A stretch of 64,000 nt of DNA from Amia ocellicauda (taxonomy: Eukaryota; Chordata; Actinopteri; Amiiformes; Amiidae): NCBI RefSeq assembly GCF_036373705.1, contig NC_089863.1:3580444-3644443 (forward strand). The letters are read 5' to 3'. The notes below the pieces were generated by a model, which did not search any database, was not told the origin of the DNA, and worked only from the letters and a program-made list of their open reading frames with translations. Below, in pieces: positions 1-11,815 of the stretch. Each line of letters begins with the position of its first letter. Position 1 is the first letter of the stretch. Made by a program: the position numbers and the translations under genes.

Positions 1-350
1 GCGAGAGAGAGAGAGGGGGAATGTGCGATTAAAGAAAACGAAGGAGAGAAGGCGAGGAGAACAGATGGACAGAGAGAGAGGCAGATGGAGAGAGAGAGAG
101 ACTGAGAGCGATGCAAAGGGAGGGAGGGAGAGAGAGAGATTGCTCACCTCAATCTGCAGAACATGGACTTCTCCTGAGCGCAGTCCAGGGGCGAGGCAGC
201 TGGAAGAGGGAGACAGAGAGACCGTCAGCACCTCTGAGCACCAGGGGGGGGGAGGGTATGACAGACCTATTACCGCTGCCAACTCGTTAATGAATTAGCA
301 ACACATCACCGCATAACCCTTCGGAAGTAAGAAACGTGGCTCGTGCCCAC

Positions 351-1534
351 CTTTGCCGGTGCAGGCGGACCACACGGGAAGGCGGCAGGGCACGGTGCTG
401 CTGTAGAACATGCTGACGTCCTGGGGGGCCAGCAGGCGCGAGAACAGTGCCCCCTGCAGACGGTCCGCCTTGCAGCGCAGCACATAGGCGGCCTGCGGGG
501 ACGCATACACCACCTTGCCCGACAGGAAGGACACGGCCACCGAGAAAGTGTCCTGAGAGGGAGAGGGAGAGTGTCAATATAGACGCACTGGAATGTTGAC
601 AGAGAGAGAGAGAGAGAGAGGGGAGGGGAGGGAGAGACTCACTGTGTTTTTGAGGGTGTACTCGGAGGTGATGTTCTCCAGCTCGTCGATGGTGTAGGTG
701 GACAGGTCCAGGCTGCTGTTCTGGTTGTCCTCCACGGCCCACTGATGATAATATTCCTGGTTGGCTGTGGAGAGGGAGGGAGAGTTAGGAATCTAGAGAA
801 ATTAAGGCATGAGCTCAGAATGCAGACGACTCCTCCCTCCCTCCCTCCCTCCTTCTCTCTCTCTCTCTCTCACTCACCGCGCACTTGCTTGACGCAGGTT
901 AGTGCGTGCTGCAGCGCGGCCAGGGTGCTCGAGCGGCTCCGCCCCTTCCGGTCCGCCGGCACCCGGATCTTGAGCTCCTTCAGCGCCGACATCAACTCTT
1001 TCTGGGTCTTGACCCGCGCAGACTGGTCAGAGCTGGGGAGGGAGAGGGAAAGGCGTCAGATGTGGCACCGCCCTGCTGTGGCCGCGAGGCTCAGTACCGG
1101 AGGCCGGGCCGGGGGGCGCCGTTACCTGCAGCCGCTGGTGGACGGGTGGTCATGCTCGGAGCTGGCGCTCAGCAGGCTGTAGGCGATGGAGCTGCTGGGA
1201 GGCGACGGGCTGTGGGAGTTGGAGCTGTGGAAGGACAACAAGACAGGTTAGGGTCCCGATGACAGACAGAGACAAACAATCCTTCTATCCCTCCACATCT
1301 ATCCATCCTCCTCGATCCCTTTCTCTCTCTCACCTTCTATCCCTCCCTCACTCTCCCTCTCTCCCTCACCTTCTATTTCTCCCTCTCACCTTCTATCCCT
1401 CTGTCCCTCTCTCCCTCTCACCTTCTATCCCTCCCTCCCTCTCCTCTTCTATCCCTCCCTCCCTCCCTGTCACCTTCTTTCCCTCCCTCCCACCCTCTCT
1501 CTCCTTCTCTCCTTCTCTCCCTCCCTCCCTCCCT

Positions 1535-1565
<31 letters not shown>

Positions 1566-2059
1566 CCCCTCCACCACAGTGACTCCCCGCTCCCTCCCCC
1601 TCACCTCTTGTTGCTCTCCGTGGTCTCCAAGATCATGGCCGAGTCCTTGCCGTTGTGGCTGGAGCTGCTGTTGGAGGAGCGGGTGGACTGGCGGCCCTGT
1701 GACGAGCGCTGCGACCGCTGGCCCTCGCTCTCCTGGGCGGCCGAGTCGTTGCCGCTGGAGTTGCCGTTGCTGTGTGCGTCCGTGTCGTCCGAGGAGGCCG
1801 GCGGGGGCGGGGCGGGGCCCTCGAGGCGCGCCCCCCGCATCTCGCCACTCCCTCCTCCCTCGCTTCCACTCCCTCCGCCCGCCCCCGCGCCCAGGGGACT
1901 CCCCTCTCGCCCGCTATTGGCCTCAGAGCTGACGCTCAAGCCCGGGGAGCCGGCGCCCGGCCCCGACCGCGACCCCTCGGACTCCTCCCCCTCGGCCACG
2001 CCCCCCCGGCGCACCTCGTGGGCCTGGCTGGGGGCGGAGTCGGAGTTGTCGTCGCTCAT
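351..2059 (-). CDS. per1: Period circadian protein 1, N-terminal part (5 coding exons, gene continues off left edge)
   Basis: Transcriptional repressor of the circadian feedback loop, acting with cryptochrome on CLOCK-BMAL1 in the nucleus. Coding exons in transcript order: 1605-2059, 1126-1224, 878-1032, 643-764, 351-552; all have GT/AG borders and matching phases, giving about 344 residues. The start at 2059 has a strong Kozak context (CCACCATGA) and lies 18 bp inside an exon whose acceptor is at 2077/2078; an in-frame ATG at 2137 lies beyond that acceptor. Residues 1-151 are Ser/Gly-rich, with a D-D-T-D-A-H-S-N-G run; 153-184 hold the SPSPPSSSIAYSLLSASSE signature of PER1; 186-236 are the basic HLH-like segment (TQKELM...CVKQV); 238-277 lead into PAS-A, which starts at DTFSVAVSFLSG (278) and is cut after about 67 residues by the next intron. 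The first exon seems longer than in mammals because of a Gly/Ser/Pro insert. Paralogue assignment to per1 rather than per2/3 also rests on the vamp2 neighbour. Confidence 0.93.
1316..1565. repeat. Pyrimidine-rich CTCC/CT tract in per1 intron
   Basis: About 250 bp of CCCTCCCT, CACCTTCTATC and (CT)n repeats on the plus strand within the intron between exons 1605-2059 and 1126-1224. It creates a long Ser/Leu/Pro open frame that is not a gene. Related short (GA)/(CT) runs occur at 601-620, 840-872, 2930-2956 and 3370-3398. Confidence 0.85.
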
Positions 2060-2077
2060 GGTGGAGCGGTCCGGCGT
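2060..2077 (-). other. per1: per1 5' UTR part of the first coding exon
   Basis: Eighteen bases between the putative acceptor (CCCTCCCACAG, read on the minus strand, ending at 2078) and the ATG at 2059. It implies at least one upstream non-coding exon, as in mammalian PER1. Confidence 0.6.
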
Positions 2078-3362
2078 CTGTGGGAGGGACTTCTGATTGC
2101 TGTGGGGCCGGGCACTAGGTGGGGCAGTCCTGTCCACTGGAGGGACCCATTGTGATGTAAATGGTTGGGTTTAAATAGTAATAATAATAATGATGATGAT
2201 GATGACGAAGAATGAAAAAATGATTATATCGATGCAGGAAGTCAAAGATAGTAATTAAACGAGCGGGATAGAAGGATGGAATTGACTGGGTTCTAGATCC
2301 AAATGGCCAGAGAGAATCTGATCTGTTTTTTTATGCTTTCTTTGTTTTCTTTTGGTGAGGAAATGTTTGCGTGTTTTTGTCTTTTCCTCAATTCTCCTTG
2401 CCTTTCAGAGTGAGAAAATAAATGCTCTCTCTCTCCAAACACTGAAAAGCTGTAGCAGAAAACGCACAGATGCCAACAGAATATGAAGTCTTTCTCTCTC
2501 TTGGGGAAATGTGTCTGTCGTCTGCCAAGAGGAACGGGTGATGGATGCGTCTTCAGTTCTGTGCTCTCCTCTCGTCCGTCTCTCTCCGTCCTCCCGGGAT
2601 GCTCGGAATTATCTTCTCAGATTATCTTCCTGAAAAATCAGATTAAATAAATCAGTGACAGTGTGGCTACAGCGACGACCCCGGTCATGACCTCCCAATA
2701 TTAATTCCCCTCCCCGGCCACCTGGGCTCTGCCATTTCAAAAGGCGCTCTGCCCTTTGAACTTCAAAAGGATGCGCAGTGGGGGGGTAGGAAAGAAAAGA
2801 AAAAACACAGAGAGAGCGAGAGAGAGGGAGACAGACAGACAGAGGAGGGACAGATAGATCGAGTGGGTAAATGCTGCGTTAGTGACCGACACAACCGCAC
2901 GGCAGGCTGAGGGGTCAGACGTGTCTCTCTGTCTCTCTCTCTCTGTCTCTCTCTGGGCGCTGTACATCGCCTGCACGATTGCGTTTTAATATATTTTTTA
3001 ACACAACATCAGAGTTACAAGAGAACATACTGAAGCTTCAGCACAGGAGGTCTGGCTGAGAGCGCGCTCAGGTGTCACTGCGGTGTGGGGCTATTTACAA
3101 CTCCCCCACCCCACCCCCCCCAAGCCAATTACACCAATTACTTAACGAGGGATGATCTGGCCGGTCCGCCCCGGGGGTGGGAGGGGTTTCGTAATGACTC
3201 AGTCACAGAAGTCCGCAGGTGAGAGGAGACTTTCACTTCCCGGCACTGATCCCATTAGCCTGCAGTGTATTGCCCTGCCTCCGTCCACAGCATGTGCGTC
3301 TCCCAGGGCCCGGTTCAGTGCGTCAGCGAGGGCGAGGGACTGGGAGAGAGGCTACTTTCACC

Positions 3363-3400
<38 letters not shown>

Positions 3401-4001
3401 CACATTGTCTCTCTCTCTCCAACACTTTGTGCCAGATAACCCCTCCTTCTGACACAAATCATTACTCTTTTCAAATTCTTTAAAAATAAACGAATCACAG
3501 AACAAGGAAGACTAATAATAAATACACGTATACGTTATAGATCACCATCAACCTATATTATCAGCCACTGCTGCGTTAAGCCGTCCCAAAGATGCTTTCC
3601 ATAGTATATATATATTTATTACAATTACACATTTTATACTACAACATTAGAAAGTGCGATACAAGTAGCGTTCTGGCTGTCGTCGTTATAATGATTAGGT
3701 TCCTATACCCGTATATCATTATTATTCATATTATTAATTGTGCAGTGTGCACCTGCCTCACCATGCATAAACGCAACCAGGTCGCAGCTGTGTCCCAGGT
3801 GTTCGTGCATTTAATTCGGTGCACCAGACAACGCTTAAAACACATAATTAGTAAGCAATTCACTAAATTAGTTTACAGCAAGAATATTAACACGGGTGAT
3901 TTTCTTTTTAGTGCATACAAATAATAATCATAACAATAATAATAGACTTTTTGACTACTACTACTACTAATAGAAATAATAACAATAACAAATAACAATA
4001 A

Positions 4002-4003
4002 CA

Positions 4004-4057
<54 letters not shown>
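4002..4057. repeat. (TAA)n microsatellite
   Basis: Near-perfect (AAT)n run preceded by impure AACAAT units from about 3955, in per1 intron 1. Confidence 0.9.
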
Positions 4058-4236
4058 CCCTACCCGCTAAACAAAGTCTGCAAATATGCAACAGGCACTG
4101 ATACAGCTGTGGTGCGTGGGTCTGCGATGCACACGGGATTTGGCTTTATGTCCCCCCCCTCTCTCTCTCTCTCTCTCTCTATCCCTCCCTCCCTCAGTAT
4201 GTCTGTCTCTCTCTTGTCCTCCGGGGCTGGTCTTAC

Positions 4237-4390
4237 CACTCCAGGTGGCTGGTAAAGCAGTCCCTCCCCCGCGACTCTCTCTCTCTCTCTCTCGCAGGAT
4301 CTCTTTTCTCCCTCTTCTCTCTCTATCACACCTCAACACAGCCCCCCCCCCACCGCCGCGTCTCGGTTGCATAACCGCGGCGGACCGGGC
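4237..4390 (-). other. per1: Candidate non-coding first exon of per1 (proximal)
   Basis: On the minus strand a good donor (GGAGTG|gtaaga) ends this segment at 4237, and a GC-rich promoter-like patch with a full CRE lies directly upstream at 4391-4500. No protein start is implied. The fit with a 5' UTR exon spliced to the acceptor at 2078 is inferred; transcript data are absent. Confidence 0.35.
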
Positions 4391-4500
4391 GCTGATTGGC
4401 CGGTGACGTCACGGCCGGGCCGCGGTGTACACATAACGCACATGTCCTCCGCGGCCGCAGCCAGACGCCGGCTCTGATTGGCCGAGCCGTCAGCCAATAG
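4391..4500 (-). promoter_or_regulatory. CpG-rich promoter-like patch with CRE and CCAAT boxes
   Basis: Contains a palindromic cAMP response element TGACGTCA at 4404-4411, minus-strand CCAAT boxes at 4395-4399 and 4477-4481 (ATTGG on plus) and a plus-strand CCAAT at 4494-4498, plus GCGGCCGC. CREs are a known feature of Per1 promoters. It may be the promoter of the exon candidate at 4237-4390. Confidence 0.45.
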
Positions 4501-5460
4501 GGGAGCAGGGAAGCGGGTTTCTTCTTTTTCTGTCTTTCCAAAAAACATCATCATTATCAAAACTAACACTTTCTACGGTTCAGACAGTCGTTCTCACAAA
4601 CAAGGCTATTATTATGAAACACTTTGGTAAAAAAACAAGTGTGTTTGTAATTATTTAATTATATTAATTTATAATTATGTATTGATTATTCTCAGTTTGT
4701 TATAAAGTGCTTGGGAGATCAATAGAGATGTTAGATTGAACCAACAGAGAAATAAATCTGAATTTTACAAAAATCAAAACAAAGGAGCTTTTAATTTTAA
4801 TAAAACAGAATATATATCAACAAAAACAAACCCAAAAAAGGAATGCATTGTATTCAGTGTTAGGACTATAAGTCATACACGCGGTTTGTCAGGTGTGGTC
4901 GGTGAGCACCTGTGTGATCATCTTGGTTAGAGCAATCGGTCACAGTTCATTTAGACGCGTTTAACAGGCTTTTTTTGTCGCAGGGATTAGGCGGCCACGG
5001 TGTGCCGGCCCGAAACCGTGCCTTAATCTCGGGGCGAGTCTCACCGCAGGGGCCAAAACGGTGACCCGAAATTAGACGCGGGCGCAATATAAATAAAATT
5101 AAATGTATTAGGAAGAAAAAAATAAGTGTAACAGAAATAACTCGGGCGTGAGTCACGGCAGTAATTGCAGATCGAGCACAGTCACTGTGGAGGACTCCGC
5201 ACCCCCAGGACTCTTACCCGTCCTGGTCTATTTTTACTAACGTCTCTAATGTGTTTGTAAAGGCCCGTCTCTGGGCTGCGGTAAAGCAGCGGGGGTAATG
5301 GGGCATGACTGAGCAAAGACTGCCCCCTCCAGACAAACATCTACACTTAAAAACACCCCCCCTCATCTTTCTGATCACAGACCCTGGAAAACAACACAGC
5401 CCCCCCCCCCCCCCACGGTCCAGTTATATTAATGCAGCCGAGGGTCAGCAGGTCAACTGC

Positions 5461-5775
5461 AGTGTCACTTCACTACACTACACCACTGTACTACACTACA
5501 CCACACTGTCACTCTACTACACTAGACCACAATGGCACTGTATTACAGTTTACTACACTACACTGTCGCTTTACTACACTACACCACACTGTCACAGCAC
5601 CAATGTACAATACTTTACCACAATGTACTACATTGTACCACACTGTCACTGCACCACAGTGTACGATACTTTACTACAATGTACTACACCATAGCACACT
5701 GTCAATACAATAGACTGTACCATACCACACTGTCACTTTACTGCACACTAATATACTGCACTTTACCACACTGCA
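5461..5775. repeat. Degenerate minisatellite, TACACTACACCACACTGTCA-type
   Basis: About 310 bp of imperfect units with cores CTACACTACACCAC and CACTGTCAC, in the long per1 5' intron. The His/Tyr/Thr-rich open frames across it in several phases are repeat artefacts. Confidence 0.8.
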
Positions 5776-6174
5776 CTGCCTGGCCCTGCTGTCCATTGTT
5801 GTTGTTGCCAGCTGTGTGTGCTTTATCTCTGTGCCCGCTGTGTGTCAGTGCATGTCTGATCCCAGAAACCATGGCCCCCACAGAGAGAGACCCCAGATGC
5901 TTATTAACTTAATGGGGGGGGGTTTACATATACTGTACTTATTTCCTCGTTAGCGCTCAATTAACCCCGCAAAGGCTAACAAGACGGAAGGTCTGAGCAA
6001 ACACACCAGCGCTGTTGATCGGAAGGCCGGGGCCACAGAGCGCCGGGGGCCCCCGTCTGTTTGGAACCAAGGGATACTACACAAGTCACACAAACACACA
6101 CATTACCACACACTCACACACACATATACTCACACACGTTGGTGCAGCTATCATTATGAGCACTCCCCATAGAC

Positions 6175-6420
6175 ATAATTATTTTTATACTGTACAAACT
6201 ATAGATTATTCCCTAACCCTAACCCTCACAAAAAACTTTCTGCATTTTTACATTTTCAATAAAACATCATTTAGTATGTTTTTTAAGCGTTTTGAATTAT
6301 GGGGACATTGGCAACGTCCTCATAAACCACCGTTTTTGCATAATAACCTTGTAATTACCCGTTTGTAACCCCAAAACGTCCTCGTAAACCACATAAACCA
6401 ACCCACACACACACACACAC
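6175..6420. repeat. Dispersed fish repeat with telomere-like CCCTAA core, ending in (CA)n
   Basis: Contains CCCTAACCCTAACCCT at 6211-6226, then TTTCAATAAAACATCATTT and two copies of an ACGTCCTC(A/G)TAAACCAC motif (about 6315 and 6377), ending in a CA microsatellite. I recognise this layout as a repeat found next to CA runs in many fish introns; its class is not known to me. Confidence 0.55.
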
Positions 6421-7800
6421 TGACACTCTCACACTGCATCAGTAGATATAGACACTGTCTGTAATCTCTATATTGGCTGGATACAGAGCTTCATTACAGC
6501 TGCATATCTGTCCATTTGTTCATTTTCTACACACGGGGGCAGATTCGCTCCCACATCCCACCGAAAACCGGTTCTCACTGCCGGGGGGGAAACGGTGTCG
6601 CCCCCCAGCGGACAGTCCCCGAACTGCGGACGCCACTGGATGACCCAAAAAAACACATTCAGCCGAGCGCGTCTTAAAGGGACAGGGAGTGTTTTTGTGC
6701 CATTTGTTTTCGTTTTCTTTTTTCACACCTCTCTCTCTCTCTCTCTCACACGAATCTGATGAGGCGTATTTATGCATTTCCTCGATAAGAAAAGCGTACG
6801 ATAGACAGATGCATGCTTTGTGGTGCAGAAGGAGTTTCACTCAGCTCTGTATGGTAGGGACTGTTGCAATGTTTGCATCGAGAGACCGCGTACACATCTG
6901 ATCCTAACTTCCGTGTATCAAATAGCAGATGACAAAAGGGGGGTTTCATTGTTTGTTGGGCAGGGTGTGACGGATAGAGCAAGACGACACGGTTGGGGAG
7001 AGGCAGGGAAGGAAAGCGAGAGGCAGAGAGCAACAGAGAGAAGGACAGAGACAGGACGAGAGAGAGAGAGAGAGAAGGAAACGAGAAGTACCCTGATTTG
7101 AGACGGAGGAGAGAAGGGTCTCTGTGCATCACTGCGTCAAACTCACATGATCAAAACATGACCCCACCTCCGCAAGACACATGTGATCAAAACATGAGCT
7201 CACCCTGCCAGCCTGCAAACCAGCTGCGGAGGAGAAGCACCGACAGTGCCAGAGCACAACATCAATACAATAGGCAAATGCTACTTACTGGTTGTGGTTG
7301 TTATTATTATTAATAGTAATAGTAACAATTAATCAATTAATTAATTATTAATACTAATATCACCCATAGGGTAGGGTACGTGCTACACAGCGATGTCCAG
7401 ATATTATTATGGATTTATTTATATGCATTACCAATGCTAATACATTTCTCTCCGTTTTTTCAGACTAAACTACTACTACTACTACTAATACTAATACTAA
7501 TACTAATAATAATAATAATAACATACATCTAGTCTTCTGGGACGACTCTACCCAAATGCCCCCCAATGCCAGCTGTGCCCGGGTCGGAGCGCCTCAGTGC
7601 CGACACCGTCACGAAAACGCACGTAGTTTTAAATCTGGGTCCGAAATAGCAAGATTAGACCAAATCGCGCGTCTTGTCGGTTTACACAGATACCGTCACC
7701 CGTGTATCGCAGATTATAATCAAGGGATCTTTTCAATCTAAGGAGGGTTGGGATTAGTGTATGGACGACATTCACAAAGCTTTTATTATGACTTTATCTG

Positions 7801-8046
7801 TACTGTAGCACACTGCCCCTACAGTGCCCTATACTGTACCACACTGCCCTATACTGCCCCTACAGTATACTGTGGCACCCTGCCCCTGCACTCTACCACC
7901 CTGCCCCTACAATGCCCTATACTGCCCATGCAGAGTCCTATACTGTACCACACTGCCCCTGCACTGTACCACTGTGCCCCCATACTGTCCCAAACTATAC
8001 CAGTGCCCTATACTGCCCCTACAATGCCCTATACTGTGCCACTCTA
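7801..8046. repeat. Degenerate minisatellite, CCCTATACTGTACCACACTGCC-type
   Basis: Imperfect units built from CTGTACCACACTGCC and CCTACAATGCCCTATA. It is related in composition to the perfect 31-bp array about 210 bp downstream. Confidence 0.8.
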
Positions 8047-8259
8047 TGACAACTTTGTTTTAAAAATTATAAAACAATTACAACATGTGTTTTGTTAACA
8101 CCATAATGTGTCTGTGTAACATTTAACACAATGTGATTTTCCCCACACAGGCTTGTGTTAAAAATTAATTATTGAGTTTGTGCTTCCGTGAATTTGTGTT
8201 TTCCTGTAACAAAATAATGTGTTCAGTTTAACCCATTCGTTCTAAGTGTCCTATACTGA

Positions 8260-8409
8260 CTGTGCAACAGTGCCCCTACACTGCCCTGTACTGTGCAACA
8301 GTGCCCCTACACTGCCCTGTACTGTGCAACAGTGCCCCTACACTGCCCTGTACTGTGCAACAGTGCCCCTACACTGCCCTGTACTGTGCAACAGTGCCCC
8401 TACACTATA
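8260..8409. repeat. 31-bp tandem array, about 4.8 units
   Basis: Units start at 8260, 8291, 8322, 8353 and 8384 with an exact 31-bp period (each begins CTGTGCAACAGTGCCCCTAC); the last unit decays into CACTATAG. It lies in per1 intron 1. Confidence 0.92.
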
Positions 8410-8596
8410 GTGCCGTACAGATGCGCATACAACACAAGTGCAAGGCATTTACGATGAGCCTGTTACAATAACATGTGGAGAGAGAGACAGAGAGAGATGC
8501 AATCAATCAATAAGCGCTGGGTATTAATAACGCCACGTTACGGCGGTATTTCCAAGAACCAGAGCTCGAAGAAACCTTTTAAGGAACGTAAACAAA

Positions 8597-8599
<3 letters not shown>

Positions 8600-8650
<51 letters not shown>
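8600..8650. repeat. (GA)n microsatellite
   Basis: Uninterrupted GA run of about 50 bp in the per1 5' region. Confidence 0.95.
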
Positions 8651-8651
<1 letters not shown>

Positions 8652-9205
8652 TGCTCAAATTACCTCCCCACCCAAGCCAGTGGAGAGTGAGCGCTTCTTC
8701 AGCGGATATTCTCACCAGGTCTTTCTCAGAAAATGAACAGACAAGGAAGTCCCAAACAGAATAATAACAAGAATAAAGTGATTCTCTTCCTGCTGACACA
8801 ACTCTCGCCCGCAGCGCAGCGTTATAACCCGCCTATAACCACTGTATAACCGCGCCAGTGTCACACAGGGAGGGGGGAGGAGACAGCAGTGCGCTCAACG
8901 TGTGTACAGACACCATACAAAGCTGAGTCCCAGCGCGCACAGCCCGCCCCTTTCCTCGCATCCCCCCAATATGCATTCATATTGACACTGACGATCCCGG
9001 GGACACACTGTTGCGAACAACACAGACACCGCCACGCAACCGAGCACAATGTAACCATTAAAACACTCCCTCCCGCCCTAATTGACAGCACTTTACAAAC
9101 ACACACTGACATGGTTTAAAAGCTTTTGCAAAATCAAAACACAGACAGGTACCGTCCAGCCCCGGCCCCCCCAGCGCAGCAGAGCTGGAACCCGCTCCTC
9201 CTCAC

Positions 9206-9340
9206 CTGCAGCAGCTGTGCGCCCTCGCTGGTGCTTCTCTCCGCAAAGCAGGGCGGTTATCCGGAGGAAAGTGCGCGGCTGTGTGCGTCTCTGCCCGGGA
9301 CTGAGGCTCCTCTCCGGCAGCCTCTCCGACCCACGCCAGC
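9206..9340 (-). other. per1: Candidate non-coding first exon of per1 (middle)
   Basis: A strong minus-strand donor (CTGCAG|gtgagg) sits at 9206/9205, with a GC-rich island immediately upstream. The segment would splice about 7.1 kb to the acceptor at 2078. Exon extent and start site are guesses. Confidence 0.4.
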
Positions 9341-9500
9341 GCACACGCACAGCCACACGTGTGCCCGGGTCCGCCCCGCCCCCCGGCCGCCGCCATTGGC
9401 CCGCATCCCGCCCGGCCCCGCCCCCGCCCCGCCCCGGCGCTCGCTGGTTGGCCGGAGAGGGCGGCGCTGCCCGCACGGGGCTCTGTGTGTCACGTTGAGC
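9341..9500 (-). promoter_or_regulatory. CpG-island promoter candidate with E-box and GC boxes
   Basis: E-box CACGTG at 9356-9361, repeated CCCCGCCC GC boxes at 9371-9440, and ATTGG/TTGG motifs. Upstream (on the minus strand) of the donor at 9205, so consistent with a per1 start region; E-boxes are the CLOCK-BMAL1 targets of Per promoters. Confidence 0.45.
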
Positions 9501-9999
9501 GCTGCCTGCGGGAGCCCGGAGTCCCGCACCGTACAGCGCCGAGCACAGGGGCATGCGTGCAGATACACATACATGCATATGAACATGCGTGCACACCCGC
9601 CCAGGAGAACCAATTCTCATTATTATCAAGAAGATGTATGAGTCAAGTTCGTTTGTTGAGGCTATTTTGTATAAGCATGTTGATCGTTTATTTGGTGGTA
9701 TGCATGTGTGTTGAGCTCTTTGTTTTGAATTTGTATGCATGCATGTGTGTATGTATGAATGCATGCATGTGTGACTCTCTCCCTCATTATATATTTACTA
9801 AAATAAGTGTCTCTAGTTTTATAATTTGCAGCTCGTTTCTGTGCTAAATCTGCATGAAGTACTTCTTGCTTATTAGTTTTTTCCATTAACGATTCAAATA
9901 ATGATAATAATAATAATAATAAATAGCATCTAGTTTAAGGGAGCAGTTTCATACATAAATACATGGGCGTGATGTGATCCAGGCTGCGGTTTGCGCTGC

Positions 10000-10260
10000 G
10001 CCGCTGTGCGGGGCGTTACGGTAGCGGGGGGGGGCTCTGCATGCACGATTCCACGTGAGGCGGAGGGGGGCAGCTGCGTGACGTCACCCCCCCCTCCCGG
10101 CCCACCTGCGGGAGGCACGCGGCCGGCGGAGTGGTGCGGCGCCGCGCAGGCGCAGTGGCCGGGGCGGCTCTGGGCGCTGATTGGGCGAGAGGGCCGCGAA
10201 TAACAGCCCTGCGCTGGGATGCTGCAATGCCCAGAGTGGCAGCTGGCACAGTGGAGGAGG
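10000..10260 (-). promoter_or_regulatory. GC-rich regulatory patch with E-box, CRE and a possible alternative first exon
   Basis: CACGTG at 10052-10057 and TGACGTCA at 10079-10086 lie 21 bp apart. A minus-strand donor (CCGCAG|gtgggc) at 10106/10105 and ATTGGGCG upstream (about 10179) suggest a further non-coding exon at about 10106-10200. E-box plus CRE is the known clock/light-response combination of mammalian Per1; assignment to per1 is inferred from position. Confidence 0.45.
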
Positions 10261-10950
10261 GGGGGCAGGCACGCCACAGATACACAACCGCCACGGCGCA
10301 GACGCATTCCTACACACACACCTTTACTCCGGGTTTGCGCCTGATTTGCACACGCCAAAGCCTTCTTCTGCTGCTATTTACATGTGAAAGAGATTAGGAT
10401 ATAAAAAGTGCTTCCCAGAGACTGAGGTTGGATTATGGCATATATGTGTATTTAAATAATAATAATAAACATGATTAGTTGTTGTAGAAATAGTATTAAT
10501 ACTATAGTAGTAGTTTAGCAGCAACGTAGAAGTATTAGTATTGTTATAATAGACATATATTACAACGACACTATTCATCTGATCTTTTGATACATTCATA
10601 GGCTGTGATAGACAGAGAGAGACGGGTCTGTCCACGCCTTCTCCGCCACAGCGCTGCAGTTCCGCGGTCCGGCCGCCAGAGGGAGCTTCTGGTCACGTTT
10701 TCTGATGCGCAGGCCGGGTAATTAGGCTGAATAATTAAGCATGTTTACATGTTAACAAAGAACGGTCAAATGCACTAGCTGTGTTCTGTATAAAGTAATG
10801 CTGATCCTATTCGCATTCTTGTGCTGCAGTGACTTTAAAATGCGAAATCTATTTGAAATCTATAATCCATTTATATCGCCATTGTTGTACTGCATAAAGT
10901 GGAAGGCGTGGTTGTTTTCATAATAATAATACATGTATTTATCTGTATCA

Positions 10951-11007
<57 letters not shown>

Positions 11008-11467
11008 CAATACATAAATAAATACATTTATATTACAATCATATCACCACCTTCAGTTAATTAACATAAAACCCTCATTTGTGCACCATAAAGTATTTAA
11101 TCAAGGTGAGTTCAGGCTTTTTTTTAGTTTTTCATTGTGGTAATAATCCATACAGGATTGTTAGTGCATGCTCTGTCTTGTGTTTGGTGTTCTGTCACAC
11201 TGATATTGCCGTCTTGTCACAAGGAATGCATATTTCAAATTAAATAAATATTCCCTGTCTATAACTGAGTGATTAAACTGTACACATGCACATTTTTTAT
11301 GACTTGTGTATTTGTATATTTGTTCAAACTGGAATCAACAGAACATAGAGTGGCGGCCATTATGTATGTATGTATCTAGTCTATATATTTATTTATTTGC
11401 ATATGAGGAGTTACCTATATACTCTGGCCAATACCCAGCTTTTCTAAACAATGTGGTAATGACATTG
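10261..11467. other. Intergenic, no gene seen
   Basis: AT-rich sequence between the per1 5' region and the MITE. It includes an uninterrupted (TA)n microsatellite at about 10952-11005 and short ATA/TAA runs. I see no coding exon. Confidence 0.7.
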
Positions 11468-11475
11468 TAATAAAG

Positions 11476-11767
11476 CAGTGGTTCTCAACCCCAGTCCTGG
11501 AGGAACCCCTACTCTGCTGGTTTCTGTTCAAACCCAGCTCTCAATTACTTAATTGAACCATTAATGTGTAATAAAAGAGTTTGTTCTTTAATAAGTTATT
11601 TACACAATTCTATATTTAACTTAAAACCCCTACTGTTTAAAATAATTAAATGGCTCTGATTTAGGAAATAATTTGTTCAATTAAGGGTTAGAGTAGTAAT
11701 TGAGAGCTTGGTTGGAACAAAAAACAGCAGGGTAGGGGGTCCCCAGGACCAGGGTTGAGAACTTCTG
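11476..11767. mobile_element. hAT-type MITE, 292 bp, with intact 8-bp target duplication
   Basis: Terminal inverted repeats begin CAGTGGTTCTCAACCC on the left and, read from the other strand, CAGAAGTTCTCAACCC on the right. They are flanked by identical TAATAAAG copies at 11468-11475 and 11768-11775, the 8-bp duplication typical of hAT transposition. No open frame for a transposase; non-autonomous. The CAGTGGTTCTCAACC end matches Charlie/hAT-type elements. Confidence 0.85.
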
Positions 11768-11815
11768 TAATAAAGTGAAGACAGAACAATATGACATTGT
11801 AGGCGGCACAACATA

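Noticed and set aside
2059-2137. Upstream in-frame ATG for per1 at 2137
   Set aside because: A good acceptor (CCCTCCCACAG) lies between it and the ATG at 2059, which has the better Kozak context and the SDDNSDS start expected of Period proteins.
5305-5912. His/Tyr/Thr-rich proteins in three frames
   Set aside because: They follow a TACACTACACCACACTG minisatellite with no gene structure.
6211-6226. Interstitial telomere
   Set aside because: Only about 2.5 CCCTAA units, embedded in a dispersed repeat; too short to mark a chromosome fusion.
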